Notes: generated by a model from the sequence alone, not told the origin. Shown: positions 26,784 through 35,762, counted from the stretch's first letter. The stretch is 64,000 bases of DNA from Solibacillus sp. FSL K6-1523 (GCF_038005225.1 NZ_JBBOSU010000001.1:1414001-1478000), one strand, 5' to 3'. Made by a program: numbers and translations.

Positions 26784-29507
26784 TTATTCTCCGTCCACAA
26801 CCGATTCTTCCTCTGCTCCTGGATCTGGCGTAGTAGGAGGGGATGGAGGGGTTGTAACTGGAATTTCTCCGGTATCTGGCTGTTCGGTGTTGTTATTCCC
26901 GTTACCATTCCCGTGACCATTTCCATTATTGCCATTCCCATTCCCATTCCCGTTACCGTTGCCATTGTTATTGTTATTTCCATTATTGCCGTTCCAATTG
27001 TTATTGCCATTATTCCAATTATCTTCATCTGGATTCGGCTCTTCTGGGTTTGTCGGGAAGAATGAATCTTCATCATCAAAACCTGGAATTTCAGGTACAA
27101 TTGGCTCCTCAAGTGATGTATCAGGCTCGATGTAAATCGAAGTCGACGCAGGTTCACTGCGAATATCATCAGCTAGTGCAACAACTGAGAAAGTATACGT
27201 TTTCCCTTGTTCAATATTGGATATTTGAAGAGCGAGCGAACTCGTGACAGAAATGACTGTTGGCGCCTCTTCATCTGCTTTCATCGTCACTTCAAACGTT
27301 ACAGGAGTACCATCTTCTTGTGTAAGCGAAGGGTGTGCCCATGTTAAATCGACTAACTGTGCAGCTTCATTGTATAGTGCATGCACATTTGTCGGAGCAT
27401 CCACTTCTTCTTGAACAAATTGCTCAGATACTTCTTTTGGTTCTGTTCCTTTTACAAATAACTCAGTTCTACGATGTGATTGTGGTGTATAATCACTCGC
27501 TAATTTTAACGGATTCGATCCAACTTCAATCGTTGCAGAAACAACCGAGCTTGGCTGCTTAAACTTAGATGATGGGTTATGGTTATTTAAATCTGTCATA
27601 ATCGTTTTAAATAATGTTTGTGGCAACCAGCGTTCTTCCCATGTTGTTATGGCATCTTTACGTAGTGAATGCCCACCCCAAATGGCAATCGAATAATTCG
27701 TTGTATAGCCTGCAAACCAAGTGTCTGGAACTGAATTTTTCTTTAAATTAAATTTTTTAAATTCATCAGAAGAGTAGTTTGTTGTCCCTGTTTTACCAGC
27801 AATGTCTACTCCTGAAACCATGGCTCTCGATGCTGAGGCGTTGCGTTTTGTACTGACAACATCACGTAAAATATCCGTTACCATGTAGGCCGTGTAGTCA
27901 CTCATGGCAATTGTTTCTTTTGGTTCATAAGATTTCGAAGAGCCATCACGGAAGACAACCTTTGATATTGCGTGTGCATCCGTGTAAGCTCCGTTATTTC
28001 CGAAAGCCGCGTAAGAAGCAGCCATTTGAATTGGTGAAATTGCAATACGACCACCACCAATAGCATCAGATTCCACAAGTTGTTTGTCCGTACGAATACC
28101 GACATTTTCTAAAAATTGTTTTGAACGATCGGCACCGACTTCACGGAATGTCTTAACAGCAGGAATGTTTCGAGAAGTGTAAAGTGCTTCACGAACAGTC
28201 ATTGTACCGCCATATTTACTATCCCAGTTTGTAATGACTTGTTTAGAGCCTGAATACGTAATTGCTTCATCGACCGTTGTTTCCCCTGTTGACCATTTTA
28301 AATATTCAAAAGCGGGACCGTAATCGACTAATGGTTTTAATGTCGAACCAGGTGAACGCGTTGTTAAGTCGTAAGCGTGGTTATAAGGGAAGTTTCCAGA
28401 ATAATCTCGACCACCACCGACCGCGCGTAATGCTCCTGTTTTCGTATCAACGACAGCAACACCTGCTTGAATTTGTTCGTTCGGGAAGTTCTTGTCATTG
28501 TTCATCGTATTTTCAACAATTTTTTGTGCCACTGGATCTAATGTTGTATATACTTTAATGCCTTCTGAAAGTAATTCTGTCTCACCTTTTGCTTCTAGCT
28601 CAGATAATACGACATCTAAAAATGCCGGATATTTCGTCGTTGTGTTCGCAATACGTTTTTCATCAGGAATTAAACCAGCTGTTACATTGGCCGTTTTCGC
28701 TGAATCAGCTTCCGTTTGCGAAATTTTATTATGTTGAACCATTAAAGAAAGAACGATATTACGTCGTTTTTCTGCACGCTCTGGATTTTTATATGGGTTA
28801 TAATTATTCGGACTTTGCGGGATACCTGCAAGTAAAGCCGCTTCATCCAATGTTAATTCATCTAACTCTTTGTCATAAAATTCTTTTGCTGCTGTACCAA
28901 AACCGTAAATACGACCGGACATCAGTATTTTATTAAAGTACATTTCGAAAATTTGTTCTTTTGAATATTTGCGTTCTAATTGTATCGAAAGCCAAGCTTC
29001 TTGTGCTTTACGTTTTAATTTTTTCTCATTTTTTAAGAATGAATTTTTCACAACTTGTTGTGTAATTGTACTCGCACCTTGTGCCCCAAAGCCATCTCGG
29101 ACATTGGCGATGACTGCACTACCGAGTCGCCAAATATCGATCCCGAAATGGTCGAAAAATCGGGAATCTTCCGTCGCGATAATGGCATCTCGCATTTGAA
29201 CGGGAATATCTTCATATTTTACATAGTTCCGTTTTTCTGCACCAATAGTGGCGAAGAGCTCTCCATTTATATCATAAAATTCTGATGAAATGGGGTCCTT
29301 TAATAATTCTTCATCTAAATCTGGCGCGCTACTTACATAATAGGCAAATAGCCCAGCACCACCTAAAAATCCGATAACCCCCAATAAAAAGACGGTTAAG
29401 AAAATTCGTTTTGCCCATGTACCGAAAGAAGATTTCGAATGCGCTTTTTTCTTTTGTGATTGACGCTCGCGTTTTAAATCTTCACGAGTTCGTTTTTGTT
29501 CTGACAC
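26784..29507 (-). CDS. ponA: Class A penicillin-binding protein PBP1A
   Basis: 907 residues from the GTG chosen here; the in-frame ATG at 29540 lies inside the inserted element and adds residues foreign to PBP1. Basic cytoplasmic head, membrane helix (about 34-56), glycosyltransferase domain (EDSRFFDHFGID, GASTITQQ), transpeptidase domain with SxxK in SPGSTLKP, SRN in TSRNIPAVK, and KTG in AGKTGTTNY. A fibronectin type III domain (about 720-805) follows, then an acidic linker and a Asn/Gly-rich low-complexity tail ending in a Pro/Thr stretch. It builds peptidoglycan. No SD precedes the GTG now, because an IS separates it from recU. Confidence 0.93.
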   Translation of the reverse strand: MSEQKRTREDLKRERQSQKKKAHSKSSFGTWAKRIFLTVFLLGVIGFLGGAGLFAYYVSSAPDLDEELLKDPISSEFYDINGELFATIGAEKRNYVKYEDIPVQMRDAIIATEDSRFFDHFGIDIWRLGSAVIANVRDGFGAQGASTITQQVVKNSFLKNEKKLKRKAQEAWLSIQLERKYSKEQIFEMYFNKILMSGRIYGFGTAAKEFYDKELDELTLDEAALLAGIPQSPNNYNPYKNPERAEKRRNIVLSLMVQHNKISQTEADSAKTANVTAGLIPDEKRIANTTTKYPAFLDVVLSELEAKGETELLSEGIKVYTTLDPVAQKIVENTMNNDKNFPNEQIQAGVAVVDTKTGALRAVGGGRDYSGNFPYNHAYDLTTRSPGSTLKPLVDYGPAFEYLKWSTGETTVDEAITYSGSKQVITNWDSKYGGTMTVREALYTSRNIPAVKTFREVGADRSKQFLENVGIRTDKQLVESDAIGGGRIAISPIQMAASYAAFGNNGAYTDAHAISKVVFRDGSSKSYEPKETIAMSDYTAYMVTDILRDVVSTKRNASASRAMVSGVDIAGKTGTTNYSSDEFKKFNLKKNSVPDTWFAGYTTNYSIAIWGGHSLRKDAITTWEERWLPQTLFKTIMTDLNNHNPSSKFKQPSSVVSATIEVGSNPLKLASDYTPQSHRRTELFVKGTEPKEVSEQFVQEEVDAPTNVHALYNEAAQLVDLTWAHPSLTQEDGTPVTFEVTMKADEEAPTVISVTSSLALQISNIEQGKTYTFSVVALADDIRSEPASTSIYIEPDTSLEEPIVPEIPGFDDEDSFFPTNPEEPNPDEDNWNNGNNNWNGNNGNNNNNGNGNGNGNGNGNNGNGHGNGNGNNNTEQPDTGEIPVTTPPSPPTTPDPGAEEESVVDGE
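26878..27020 (-). repeat. Imperfect microsatellite encoding the Asn/Gly tail of PBP1A
   Basis: Plus-strand ATTCCC, ATTGCC and GTTACC six-base units repeat over about 140 bp and encode alternating Asn and Gly. Such runs are prone to slipped-strand length change. Confidence 0.7.
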
Positions 29508-29509
29508 GT

Positions 29510-29516
29510 TATTTCT
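29510..29516. repeat. 7-bp flanking repeat of the IS, ponA side
   Basis: Plus TATTTCT (minus AGAAATA) occurs immediately outside the element end, directly upstream of the ponA GTG. An identical copy is at 31032-31038 on the recU side. Confidence 0.6.
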
Positions 29517-29740
29517 GCTACTAAAAACATAGATATTCATCTACGCTAGACATATTCTTGCTTCCTCGTGTCTTGCCTCGCCACTAGCTCGCTACTACAA
29601 TTTGATAGGACACTCCACAAGCGTAAATTTGGATGTAGCCCACCCTACATATATACAGTTTAGTCACGTTAATACTGTATATTTTTGTGCATATTTCAGA
29701 TTTAGACTAGCATTGAAGTCTCTATCTAGTACTGTCTCGC
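29517..29740 (-). ncRNA. Likely omega RNA / right end of the tnpB element
   Basis: TnpB nucleases use an RNA from the 3' end of tnpB and the element's right end. Here this stretch carries an ATGTAG/CTACAT hairpin (29633-29650) and a terminal CGTAGAT-GAAT-ATCTATG hairpin (29528-29545) close to the right boundary. The guide portion would be the flanking DNA, i.e. the start of ponA. Extent is approximate. Confidence 0.5.
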
Positions 29741-30827
29741 AGCGATCACAAGTATAAGTGCGTTCAGATAAACTGAGGTTGACTTTTTTTGTGCCACATG
29801 TAGAGCATAATTTAGAGGAGGGATACCATCTATCCACTATTCTAAGTTCAATACCATGCTCTTTACATTTTATAAGCAACCACTCTCTAAACGCATAAAA
29901 ACTTTGTTGCGCTACTACTTTAGACAAATGGCGATTTTTCATCATGCCTTTTACGTTTAAATCCTCAATTGTAATATATGTTGGTTTGGTTTTCACCAAC
30001 ATGCTTACAACATACCGCATGTATTCTTTTCGGATGTTTGCTAGTCTAGCGTGCAATTTTCGAACAACCTGAAGTTGTTTCTGCCTGTTTTTAGCGCAGA
30101 ATTCACCTCTCTTTCGATTTTTATTTTGCTCGTAACTACGGCTCAACCTTCGCTGTTGTCGTTTTAAACTTCTTTCTAGCTTTTTAACTTCGGCTGTTTT
30201 ATTAATATTTTCAAACTCAAGATGATGACTACAAACCGCAAAAGTAATAATCCCCAAGTCTATCCCTATGCCATCTTGTGTATTGATTTGTTGATTGTCT
30301 GTGTATTCTACCTCACAGAGAACAGAAACATAATATCGACCAGCTCTGTGTGAAACTGTAACACTTGTCACCTTTTGATTCGTTGGGATATAACCATATT
30401 CTTTTAAACGAACCCAGCCAAAAGTAGGAAGTTTAATCCGATGCCTTTCTACCAATAAGTCTGTTTTATTATTCTTAGGTAGATACACCTTAACGTCCTG
30501 ATTTTTCTTCTTTTTAAAGCGTGGAAACTTAGACAAACCTTTGAAAAAGTTTTTAAAAGCCTTGTCACCAATCATGATCGATTGTTTAACAGCTTTACTA
30601 GAAACATCTTTAATCCACTCGTCCATTTCTTTCGTGTGGACATTGTTTAGCCATTTTGAAAAATCGTAACCTGACATGTGTTTCTTTGTCTCTTTGTAGT
30701 GGTTCTGCGCTGTTTGTAGGTATAGGTTGTACACATAACGACAGACACCTATTGTTTGATTCGCTTTAGTGGCCTGTTCGTCAGTTAGTAGGATTTCAGT
30801 CTTAAAAGCTTTTTTCAACTTCATCAT
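29664..30827 (-). CDS. tnpB: RNA-guided nuclease TnpB (transposon-associated)
   Basis: 387 residues from the first ATG of the ATGATG next to GGAGG; the upstream frame to 30890 is tnpA remnant sequence. N-terminal helix-turn-helix/WED part starts MKLKKAFKTEILLTDEQ. The RuvC residues are all present: Asp190 (GIDLG), Glu288 (TIEDL), Asp370 (DRDFNAS). The zinc ribbon Cys341/344 and Cys360/363 is complete. It is therefore probably an active omega-RNA-guided DNA endonuclease that favours retention of its element. Confidence 0.92.
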   Translation of the reverse strand: MMKLKKAFKTEILLTDEQATKANQTIGVCRYVYNLYLQTAQNHYKETKKHMSGYDFSKWLNNVHTKEMDEWIKDVSSKAVKQSIMIGDKAFKNFFKGLSKFPRFKKKKNQDVKVYLPKNNKTDLLVERHRIKLPTFGWVRLKEYGYIPTNQKVTSVTVSHRAGRYYVSVLCEVEYTDNQQINTQDGIGIDLGIITFAVCSHHLEFENINKTAEVKKLERSLKRQQRRLSRSYEQNKNRKRGEFCAKNRQKQLQVVRKLHARLANIRKEYMRYVVSMLVKTKPTYITIEDLNVKGMMKNRHLSKVVAQQSFYAFREWLLIKCKEHGIELRIVDRWYPSSKLCSTCGTKKVNLSLSERTYTCDRCETVLDRDFNASLNLKYAQKYTVLT

Positions 30828-31006
30828 CCTCCATGATATTCTCTTTGAATGTCCATGTATGATTCGTATTGTGAATGTAAATAGAATCATCTTCTAATAG
30901 GCTTTCTGTAATCGATTAATTTACCACCTTTATCTCAACGCTGTAGAGTTTTAACTGTTACTCCTAACATTTCAGAAAAGTCTTTCGGTTTACATGTTTT
31001 TGCCAT
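30824..31006 (-). pseudogene. tnpA: Decayed N-terminal remnant of IS607 serine-recombinase tnpA
   Basis: Reading 61 codons from ATG at 31006 gives KPKDFSEMLGVTVKTLQR, a stop, DKGGKLIDYRKPIRR, a second stop, then FYLHSQYESYM. This is the MerR-like DNA-binding head of IS607 TnpA, where the first stop replaces the Trp of the QRWD motif (TGG to TGA) and the second replaces an Arg (CGA to TGA). The serine-recombinase catalytic domain is absent; the frame runs into the tnpB SD, so an internal deletion also occurred. The element cannot move by itself. Confidence 0.8.
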
Positions 31007-31030
31007 AGACCTAACGTACCACTATTGGGG

Positions 31031-31681
31031 CTATTTCTCCTCACTTTCACAAACATTTTCGTTTGCGATGAACTTTTTTACAGCTTGCAAGTAATCAAGG
31101 CGCGGCATGTAACCTTCCTTAAGTTCGATTGCTTGCTGCTCAAAAATGGCTAATGGAATCGATTTTCTATTTCCACTTTGCATCATTGTCCAAAACTGCT
31201 CGATTGCTTGGAAAGGTAGTACAAAATTACGTCCGAGTTTTGAAAAACGAATGATGAAAAAGGCGATCCCATTTTGGCGTTCTACAGATTTCATATGTTC
31301 GATTTGATGTGCATGAATATTTTGAAGGGGAAAGGATGTTTTGCTTTCCGTTTCTTTTGCTTCAAAGTCAATATAATATCCATTCCATACGCCATTATAA
31401 TCCGTTGTCGAAGGGGTACGGAAATAAGCTTCACGAATGACCGCTGCACTTCTTGCCGGATAATCTACTTTGACGATTTGTATCGGAACAGGTTTCTTAT
31501 GAATATTTGCCAAATTTTGCTGTAAATAAAACAGATTTGTTTCATTTAAATCATCTTCAAGGCTTTTTCCGCGATTACTATAAGAAATTTCGCGTTTTTT
31601 CTTCGGAACACGCGTGCTAGTTTCCGAATTTTTTGCAGGTGAGGCATTATAAATTTTTCCATTCGGATAACGTATGACCAT
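31031..31681 (-). CDS. recU: Holliday junction resolvase RecU
   Basis: 216 residues, similar to B. subtilis RecU from IRYPNGK on. Catalytic segments STTDYNG, YIDFEAKET and TSFPLQN are intact, as is the SYSNRGKSLEDDLNETN block. It resolves Holliday junctions in recombination and chromosome segregation. SD GAAGGTG is 6 bp before the ATG. The TAG stop arises at the IS junction and replaces a likely native TAA at the same codon, so the protein itself is not altered. It normally forms an operon with ponA. Confidence 0.94.
   Translation of the reverse strand: MVIRYPNGKIYNASPAKNSETSTRVPKKKREISYSNRGKSLEDDLNETNLFYLQQNLANIHKKPVPIQIVKVDYPARSAAVIREAYFRTPSTTDYNGVWNGYYIDFEAKETESKTSFPLQNIHAHQIEHMKSVERQNGIAFFIIRFSKLGRNFVLPFQAIEQFWTMMQSGNRKSIPLAIFEQQAIELKEGYMPRLDYLQAVKKFIANENVCESEEK
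31032..31038. repeat. 7-bp flanking repeat of the IS, recU side
   Basis: Identical to 29510-29516. It overlaps the last codons of recU. Confidence 0.6.
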
Positions 31682-31878
31682 GAAAACACCTTCTCTCTGA
31701 TCATTTTCATACCTATTTAGTTTACCATAAAGCGGATGAATGAAGATAAATTTTTTATCCTTATTTATCTATTAAATCGACATGTAGTAAGAACTTTTAG
31801 CGACCCATGACTAGTTTTGCGAGTGACTTGGATTTACCGATTTTATAAAGTAATCTACAAGAAAGGAGGCGTTTGCCT

Positions 31879-32076
31879 ATGTCGAGAATTTCATCCATTA
31901 TCCAAACTATTGATTTTGCAAAGCAACTATTAACAGTTCAAGTACAATTAGAAGAGGCGCGCGTTACGAATGAATTTTATGCCCAATTGATTGCAGGTTA
32001 TCAGAAAGTAAGCTTAGCAGAAAAGCAAATGCAAGTAAAGAATACTTGTTCGTATATTAGTGGTGCAATGGAGTAG
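31879..32076 (+). CDS. Small hypothetical protein
   Basis: 65 residues, starting at an ATG nine bases after a very strong SD AAAGGAGG; the in-frame TTG upstream is within the spacer. Helical and amphipathic throughout (QLLTVQVQLEEARVTNEFYAQLIAG) with one Cys. It is divergent from recU and lies before yppE. It does not resemble B. subtilis YppC, YppD or YppF well enough to name. Confidence 0.6.
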   Translation: MSRISSIIQTIDFAKQLLTVQVQLEEARVTNEFYAQLIAGYQKVSLAEKQMQVKNTCSYISGAME

Positions 32077-32124
32077 AATTTGATAAAATGAAGGCAACTA
32101 TGAAAACTACTCGAGGTGCAATTT

Positions 32125-32493
32125 ATGGAACTACGAATATATACTGAGCAATTACAAAATGAATGTCAGGACGCGCTCGACCGTTTTTGGGAGATGCGCC
32201 GCTTGGATAAGGAACCTGATTTTTTTAATGAAGTAAAACCACATGCGGATCGACTTCATGCAGCCATTAAAGAGTGGCAGCAACTTGCGCATTTATGGAT
32301 TAAGGAAAACCGCCCTAAAAATTTATATGTACAACAAATTGACCATGCAGCAGATGCGATGGAGCAATTTGTTGTGCAATCTTTTTATAAAGGAACGAGC
32401 AAGAAACGTTTTATTCAATCGATACAGTCTGTGCAATATACGTTATCAATCGTAATAAAAAAAATAGAAGAAGGTGATTCGGATGTTAAGTAA
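32125..32493 (+). CDS. yppE: YppE family (DUF1798) protein
   Basis: 122 residues from the ATG behind SD GAGGTG. A helical bundle protein: DFFNEVKPHADRLH, WIKENRPKNLYVQQID and SFYKGTSKKRFIQSIQSVQYTL follow the YppE pattern. Function unknown. The 3' end overlaps the mrfA start by 11 bp, so the SD of mrfA is inside yppE and the two are co-translated. Confidence 0.8.
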   Translation: MELRIYTEQLQNECQDALDRFWEMRRLDKEPDFFNEVKPHADRLHAAIKEWQQLAHLWIKENRPKNLYVQQIDHAADAMEQFVVQSFYKGTSKKRFIQSIQSVQYTLSIVIKKIEEGDSDVK

Positions 32494-34768
32494 AAAACGT
32501 TCGATACCTGAGCTTTTACAAGAGTGGCAATATGACGAGGAATTAAAGCAAAACATTAAAGGTTGGCATACGCTTGAAGAAAAAAAGGCAGACTATGCCC
32601 CATTTCCGCAACAACTTCATCCGTCCATCATTAAAGCATTGAAAGCAAGAGGGATTGAACAACTGTATACACATCAACGAGAAGCGTTTGATTTGGCTCA
32701 GCAAGGGAAAAGCTTCACAGCCATTACACCGACTGCCTCTGGAAAGTCATATTGCTACCATTTACCGGTGTTACAAAAAATTTTAGAGGACAAATCAAGT
32801 CGGGCCATTTATTTATTTCCGACAAAGGCATTAGCACAAGATCAAAAATCCGATTTACATGAATTGATCGAGCAAATGGATGAAGAAATTTTAAGTTATA
32901 CGTATGATGGCGATACTGCGCCAGGCATCCGCCAAAAGATACGCAAGGCGGGGCATATTGTGATGACCAATCCCGATATGCTGCATTCAGGAATATTACC
33001 TCACCATACAAAGTGGGTATCGCTATTTGAGAATTTAAAATACATCGTCATTGATGAACTGCATACATATAAAGGTGTCTTTGGTTCGCATGTTGCCCAT
33101 GTTTTAAGAAGATTGCAGCGGATTTGTGCATTTTATGGAAGCAATCCAATCATTATTTGTACGAGCGCAACAATTAAAAATCCGAAAGAATTAGCAGAGT
33201 CGTTAACGAACACAAAACATGAGTTGATTTCCAAATCGGGTGCACCAGTTGGTAAGAAAACATTTATTTTTTATAACCCACCAATTATTCATCCTACATT
33301 TGGTGTGAGGCGCAGTGCAGTGTTAGAAGTACGTGATATTTCGAAACGCTTATTTGAAGCGGGTATTCAGACGATTATTTTTGCTAAATCACGTGTCCGA
33401 GTGGAAATGCTTGTGTCGTATTTAAAATCATTGACTGCAAAAAAAATAGCAGATGAATCGATTCAAGGGTACCGAGGCGGCTATTTACCAAGTGAACGAA
33501 GACAGATTGAAAAAGGCTTGCGTGAAGGGGCAATCCAAATGGTCATCAGTACGAACGCTTTAGAATTAGGCGTTGATATTGGTCAATTACAAGCTTGTAT
33601 TATGACAGGTTACCCGGGAAATATCGCAAGTGCTTGGCAGCAAGCCGGTCGCGCGGGGAGACGTCAAGATGAGGCGCTAATTATTTACGTTGCCCAATCA
33701 ACTGCGCTGGATCAATATATTATTCAGCATCCAAGCTTTTTGTTAGGAAGCTCGCCTGAAGAAGCGCGTATTAACCCAGAAAACATACTGATTTTAATGG
33801 ACCATTTAAAATGTGCCGCATTCGAGCTTCCGTTTTCAATGACGGATAGCTATGGGGAATTTAAAATTCAGGAGTTATTGCAGTTTTTAGAGGATGAAGG
33901 GGTACTTGTTAAAACGAGTACTCAGTGGCATTGGATGAGTGACCGTTTTCCTGCACATGATATTTCATTACGTTCAGCAGCTCAGGAAAATGTCGTCATT
34001 ATTGATATTTCAACCCCTGCAAACACGAAAGTAATTGGTGAAATGGACACGTATAGTGCGATGACACTACTTCATGAGGAAGCGATTTATTTACATCAAG
34101 GCATTCAATTCCAAGTGGAAAAATTAGATTGGGAAGAGAAAAAGGCGTTTGTTCGAGAGGTAGATGTGGATTATTATACCGATGCCAATTTAGCCGTGGA
34201 ACTCAAAGTGTTAAGCGAGGATAAAATCGCCCATTATAAAAATTCTTCTGTAAGCTATGGAGATGTAGGAATTTTAGCGATTCCAACGATTTTTAAGAAA
34301 ATAAAACTTCACGAAAAAAATGAAAATATAGGTTCAGGACCAATTAATTTACCACCGATGGAAATGCACACAAGCGCTGCGTGGCTAAGCTTTGAAGTAG
34401 TGGAAGGATGGAATGATGAAAGGTTAGCTGAAGCGCTTGAAGGAGTAGCACAAGCACTTGGAAGTTTTATTCCATTGTTCATTCATTGTGATCGTTCGGA
34501 TGTTTCGGTCGTTCCACAAGTAAAAGCGACACACAACGAAAAGCCGACGCTGTTTATTTATGATAGTTATCCAGGTGGTATCGGATTAAGTGAGAAGGTG
34601 TACGATATTATATTAAGTCTCGTTGAAAAGACATTACAACATGTAGGGTTATGCCCTTGTCCAAGTGGTTGTCCTGCATGTGTTGGACCGCAAAATAGTT
34701 TAACGGATAGTCCGAAGAAGGATGCGATTAAACTATTGGAAAACTTAGCGAGTGAATTGAGTCTTTAA
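32483..34768 (+). CDS. mrfA: MrfA (YprA) helicase, mitomycin repair
   Basis: 761 residues from the ATG with SD GAAGGTG. Superfamily 2 helicase: Q-region YTHQREAFD, Walker A PTASGKS, IDELH box (DExH), motif III TSATI and motif VI QQAGRAGRR. C-terminal DUF1998 domain with the zinc cysteines in CPCPSGCPACVGP. With MrfB it forms a UvrA-independent excision pathway for mitomycin C adducts in B. subtilis. In B. subtilis mrfB follows at once; here a 3.7-kb insertion separates them. Confidence 0.95.
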   Translation: MLSKKRSIPELLQEWQYDEELKQNIKGWHTLEEKKADYAPFPQQLHPSIIKALKARGIEQLYTHQREAFDLAQQGKSFTAITPTASGKSYCYHLPVLQKILEDKSSRAIYLFPTKALAQDQKSDLHELIEQMDEEILSYTYDGDTAPGIRQKIRKAGHIVMTNPDMLHSGILPHHTKWVSLFENLKYIVIDELHTYKGVFGSHVAHVLRRLQRICAFYGSNPIIICTSATIKNPKELAESLTNTKHELISKSGAPVGKKTFIFYNPPIIHPTFGVRRSAVLEVRDISKRLFEAGIQTIIFAKSRVRVEMLVSYLKSLTAKKIADESIQGYRGGYLPSERRQIEKGLREGAIQMVISTNALELGVDIGQLQACIMTGYPGNIASAWQQAGRAGRRQDEALIIYVAQSTALDQYIIQHPSFLLGSSPEEARINPENILILMDHLKCAAFELPFSMTDSYGEFKIQELLQFLEDEGVLVKTSTQWHWMSDRFPAHDISLRSAAQENVVIIDISTPANTKVIGEMDTYSAMTLLHEEAIYLHQGIQFQVEKLDWEEKKAFVREVDVDYYTDANLAVELKVLSEDKIAHYKNSSVSYGDVGILAIPTIFKKIKLHEKNENIGSGPINLPPMEMHTSAAWLSFEVVEGWNDERLAEALEGVAQALGSFIPLFIHCDRSDVSVVPQVKATHNEKPTLFIYDSYPGGIGLSEKVYDIILSLVEKTLQHVGLCPCPSGCPACVGPQNSLTDSPKKDAIKLLENLASELSL

Positions 34769-34825
34769 GTGTGGGGTTTGTTGTTCTAGGTAGGAAATCA
34801 TACTAAAACTTAATAGTTTAACCAT

Positions 34826-34863
34826 AAAATGCAGCCTGTATACACAGTAAGGCTGCATTTTTT
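34826..34863 (+). terminator. Intrinsic terminator after mrfA
   Basis: AAAATGCAGCC and GGCTGCATTTT pair, then TTT. Because of it, mrfA is not expected to be co-transcribed with mrfB. Confidence 0.85.
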
Positions 34864-35267
34864 ATTGTTCTAAAATTTTATATCGGATAAAATGTAAATC
34901 AGCCATCAAGTTTGTTAAATAACGTAACTTTATCCCGTGAATTTCGTTCTTTATTTAAATTAAGAGCGTTTTTTATTCAATTCTAGAAATGGGGAGAAGG
35001 CTTGAAATGATTATATAGTAATTGGTTCCATAATTTTTTCTTGATTGTATGCTGGATTTTTTTGATACTGTTTGCTTGAGGTTTTATAATTGTAGGTGGA
35101 TACATCCTTTTGCTTTTTATTAGTGAAATTCAATAGCTATAATGATTTATTCCTGTTGAAAAACTTTAAAACAATTTCAAGTAAAAAAGTCCCCAAACAC
35201 CGCATGAATGTTAAAATTTATCTAAGGGAGCAGGATGTCACAGTTTGGCTTCAGAAGGAGAGATACT
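34864..35267. other. Gene-free A/T-rich stretch at the left edge of the accessory module
   Basis: Only short open frames without SDs are found. I see no recognisable repeat or gene remnant. Confidence 0.5.
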
Positions 35268-35762
35268 TTGAGAAAAATTAGGGAAGCAATAAAAGAGGAT
35301 ATGATCGAAATTTATAAGATGGGCTTTGATGTTTGGGGAGATAATCAGGCATATGAAGAGTATATAACTATATGTCAGGATTCCAATAAGTATAAAAAGG
35401 GAAAGTGGTACGTTCTTGAAGCAACAGATACAAAGCAATTATTAAGCTCCCTCATCGTATATGAACTAAATCTTTCTGAAGACCAAATTGTAAAAGGGAT
35501 TGGTTCAATCGCTACTCCTTTATATTTAAGAAAAAAAGGATATGCTTCTTTATTGGTCAAAGAAACGATAAATAAACTAGAACAGGAAGAAAACTGTAAC
35601 AACTTTTTCCTTTATAGTGATATTGGGATAGAATTTTACAAAGGATTAGGTTTTATTGTACTACCTAATGATAATCAAAAATATAAAGACAGTGTTTGTA
35701 TGTATTACTCAAAAGAAAATAAAATCGACTCCATATCACTTGATATCCCCGATTACTTTTAA
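35268..35762 (+). CDS. GNAT-family N-acetyltransferase
   Basis: 164 residues. The start is TTG, seven bases after SD AGAAGGAG; from there the protein reads RKIREAIKED, the normal GNAT beginning, while the longer frame has an atypical Arg-rich head. The acetyl-CoA loop is in YLRKKGYASLLVKE (R/QxxGxG/A pattern), with the beta-bulge in IGSIATPLYLR. C-terminal FYKGLGF is typical. Substrate unknown. No partner gene adjacent. Confidence 0.8.
   Translation: MRKIREAIKEDMIEIYKMGFDVWGDNQAYEEYITICQDSNKYKKGKWYVLEATDTKQLLSSLIVYELNLSEDQIVKGIGSIATPLYLRKKGYASLLVKETINKLEQEENCNNFFLYSDIGIEFYKGLGFIVLPNDNQKYKDSVCMYYSKENKIDSISLDIPDYF

Larger units (their letters stand above)
29517..31031 (-). mobile_element. IS607-family element (tnpB intact, tnpA decayed)
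   Basis: About 1.5 kb inserted between recU and ponA, which are adjacent in Bacillus. Order on the minus strand: stop-containing remnant of a MerR-HTH tnpA, intact tnpB, then a 150-bp right end with hairpins. Ends were set by the 7-bp repeat AGAAATA on both sides. Removing the element plus one repeat copy gives GAGGAGAAATAAC-GTG, restoring both a recU TAA stop and an SD with proper spacing for ponA. IS607 elements are not known to make target duplications, so the repeat may instead be coincident end homology. Confidence 0.75.

Noticed and set aside
26929-27135. Plus-strand Pro/Leu/Phe-rich frame opposite the ponA tail
   Set aside because: It is the antisense shadow of the Asn/Gly-coding repeat.
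29508-29540. ATG at 29540 as ponA start
   Set aside because: It lies in the terminal hairpin of the inserted element; the GTG at 29507 restores normal spacing to the SD in the reconstructed empty site.
35096-35281. Short frame before the acetyltransferase
   Set aside because: No SD and overlaps the acetyltransferase SD and start.
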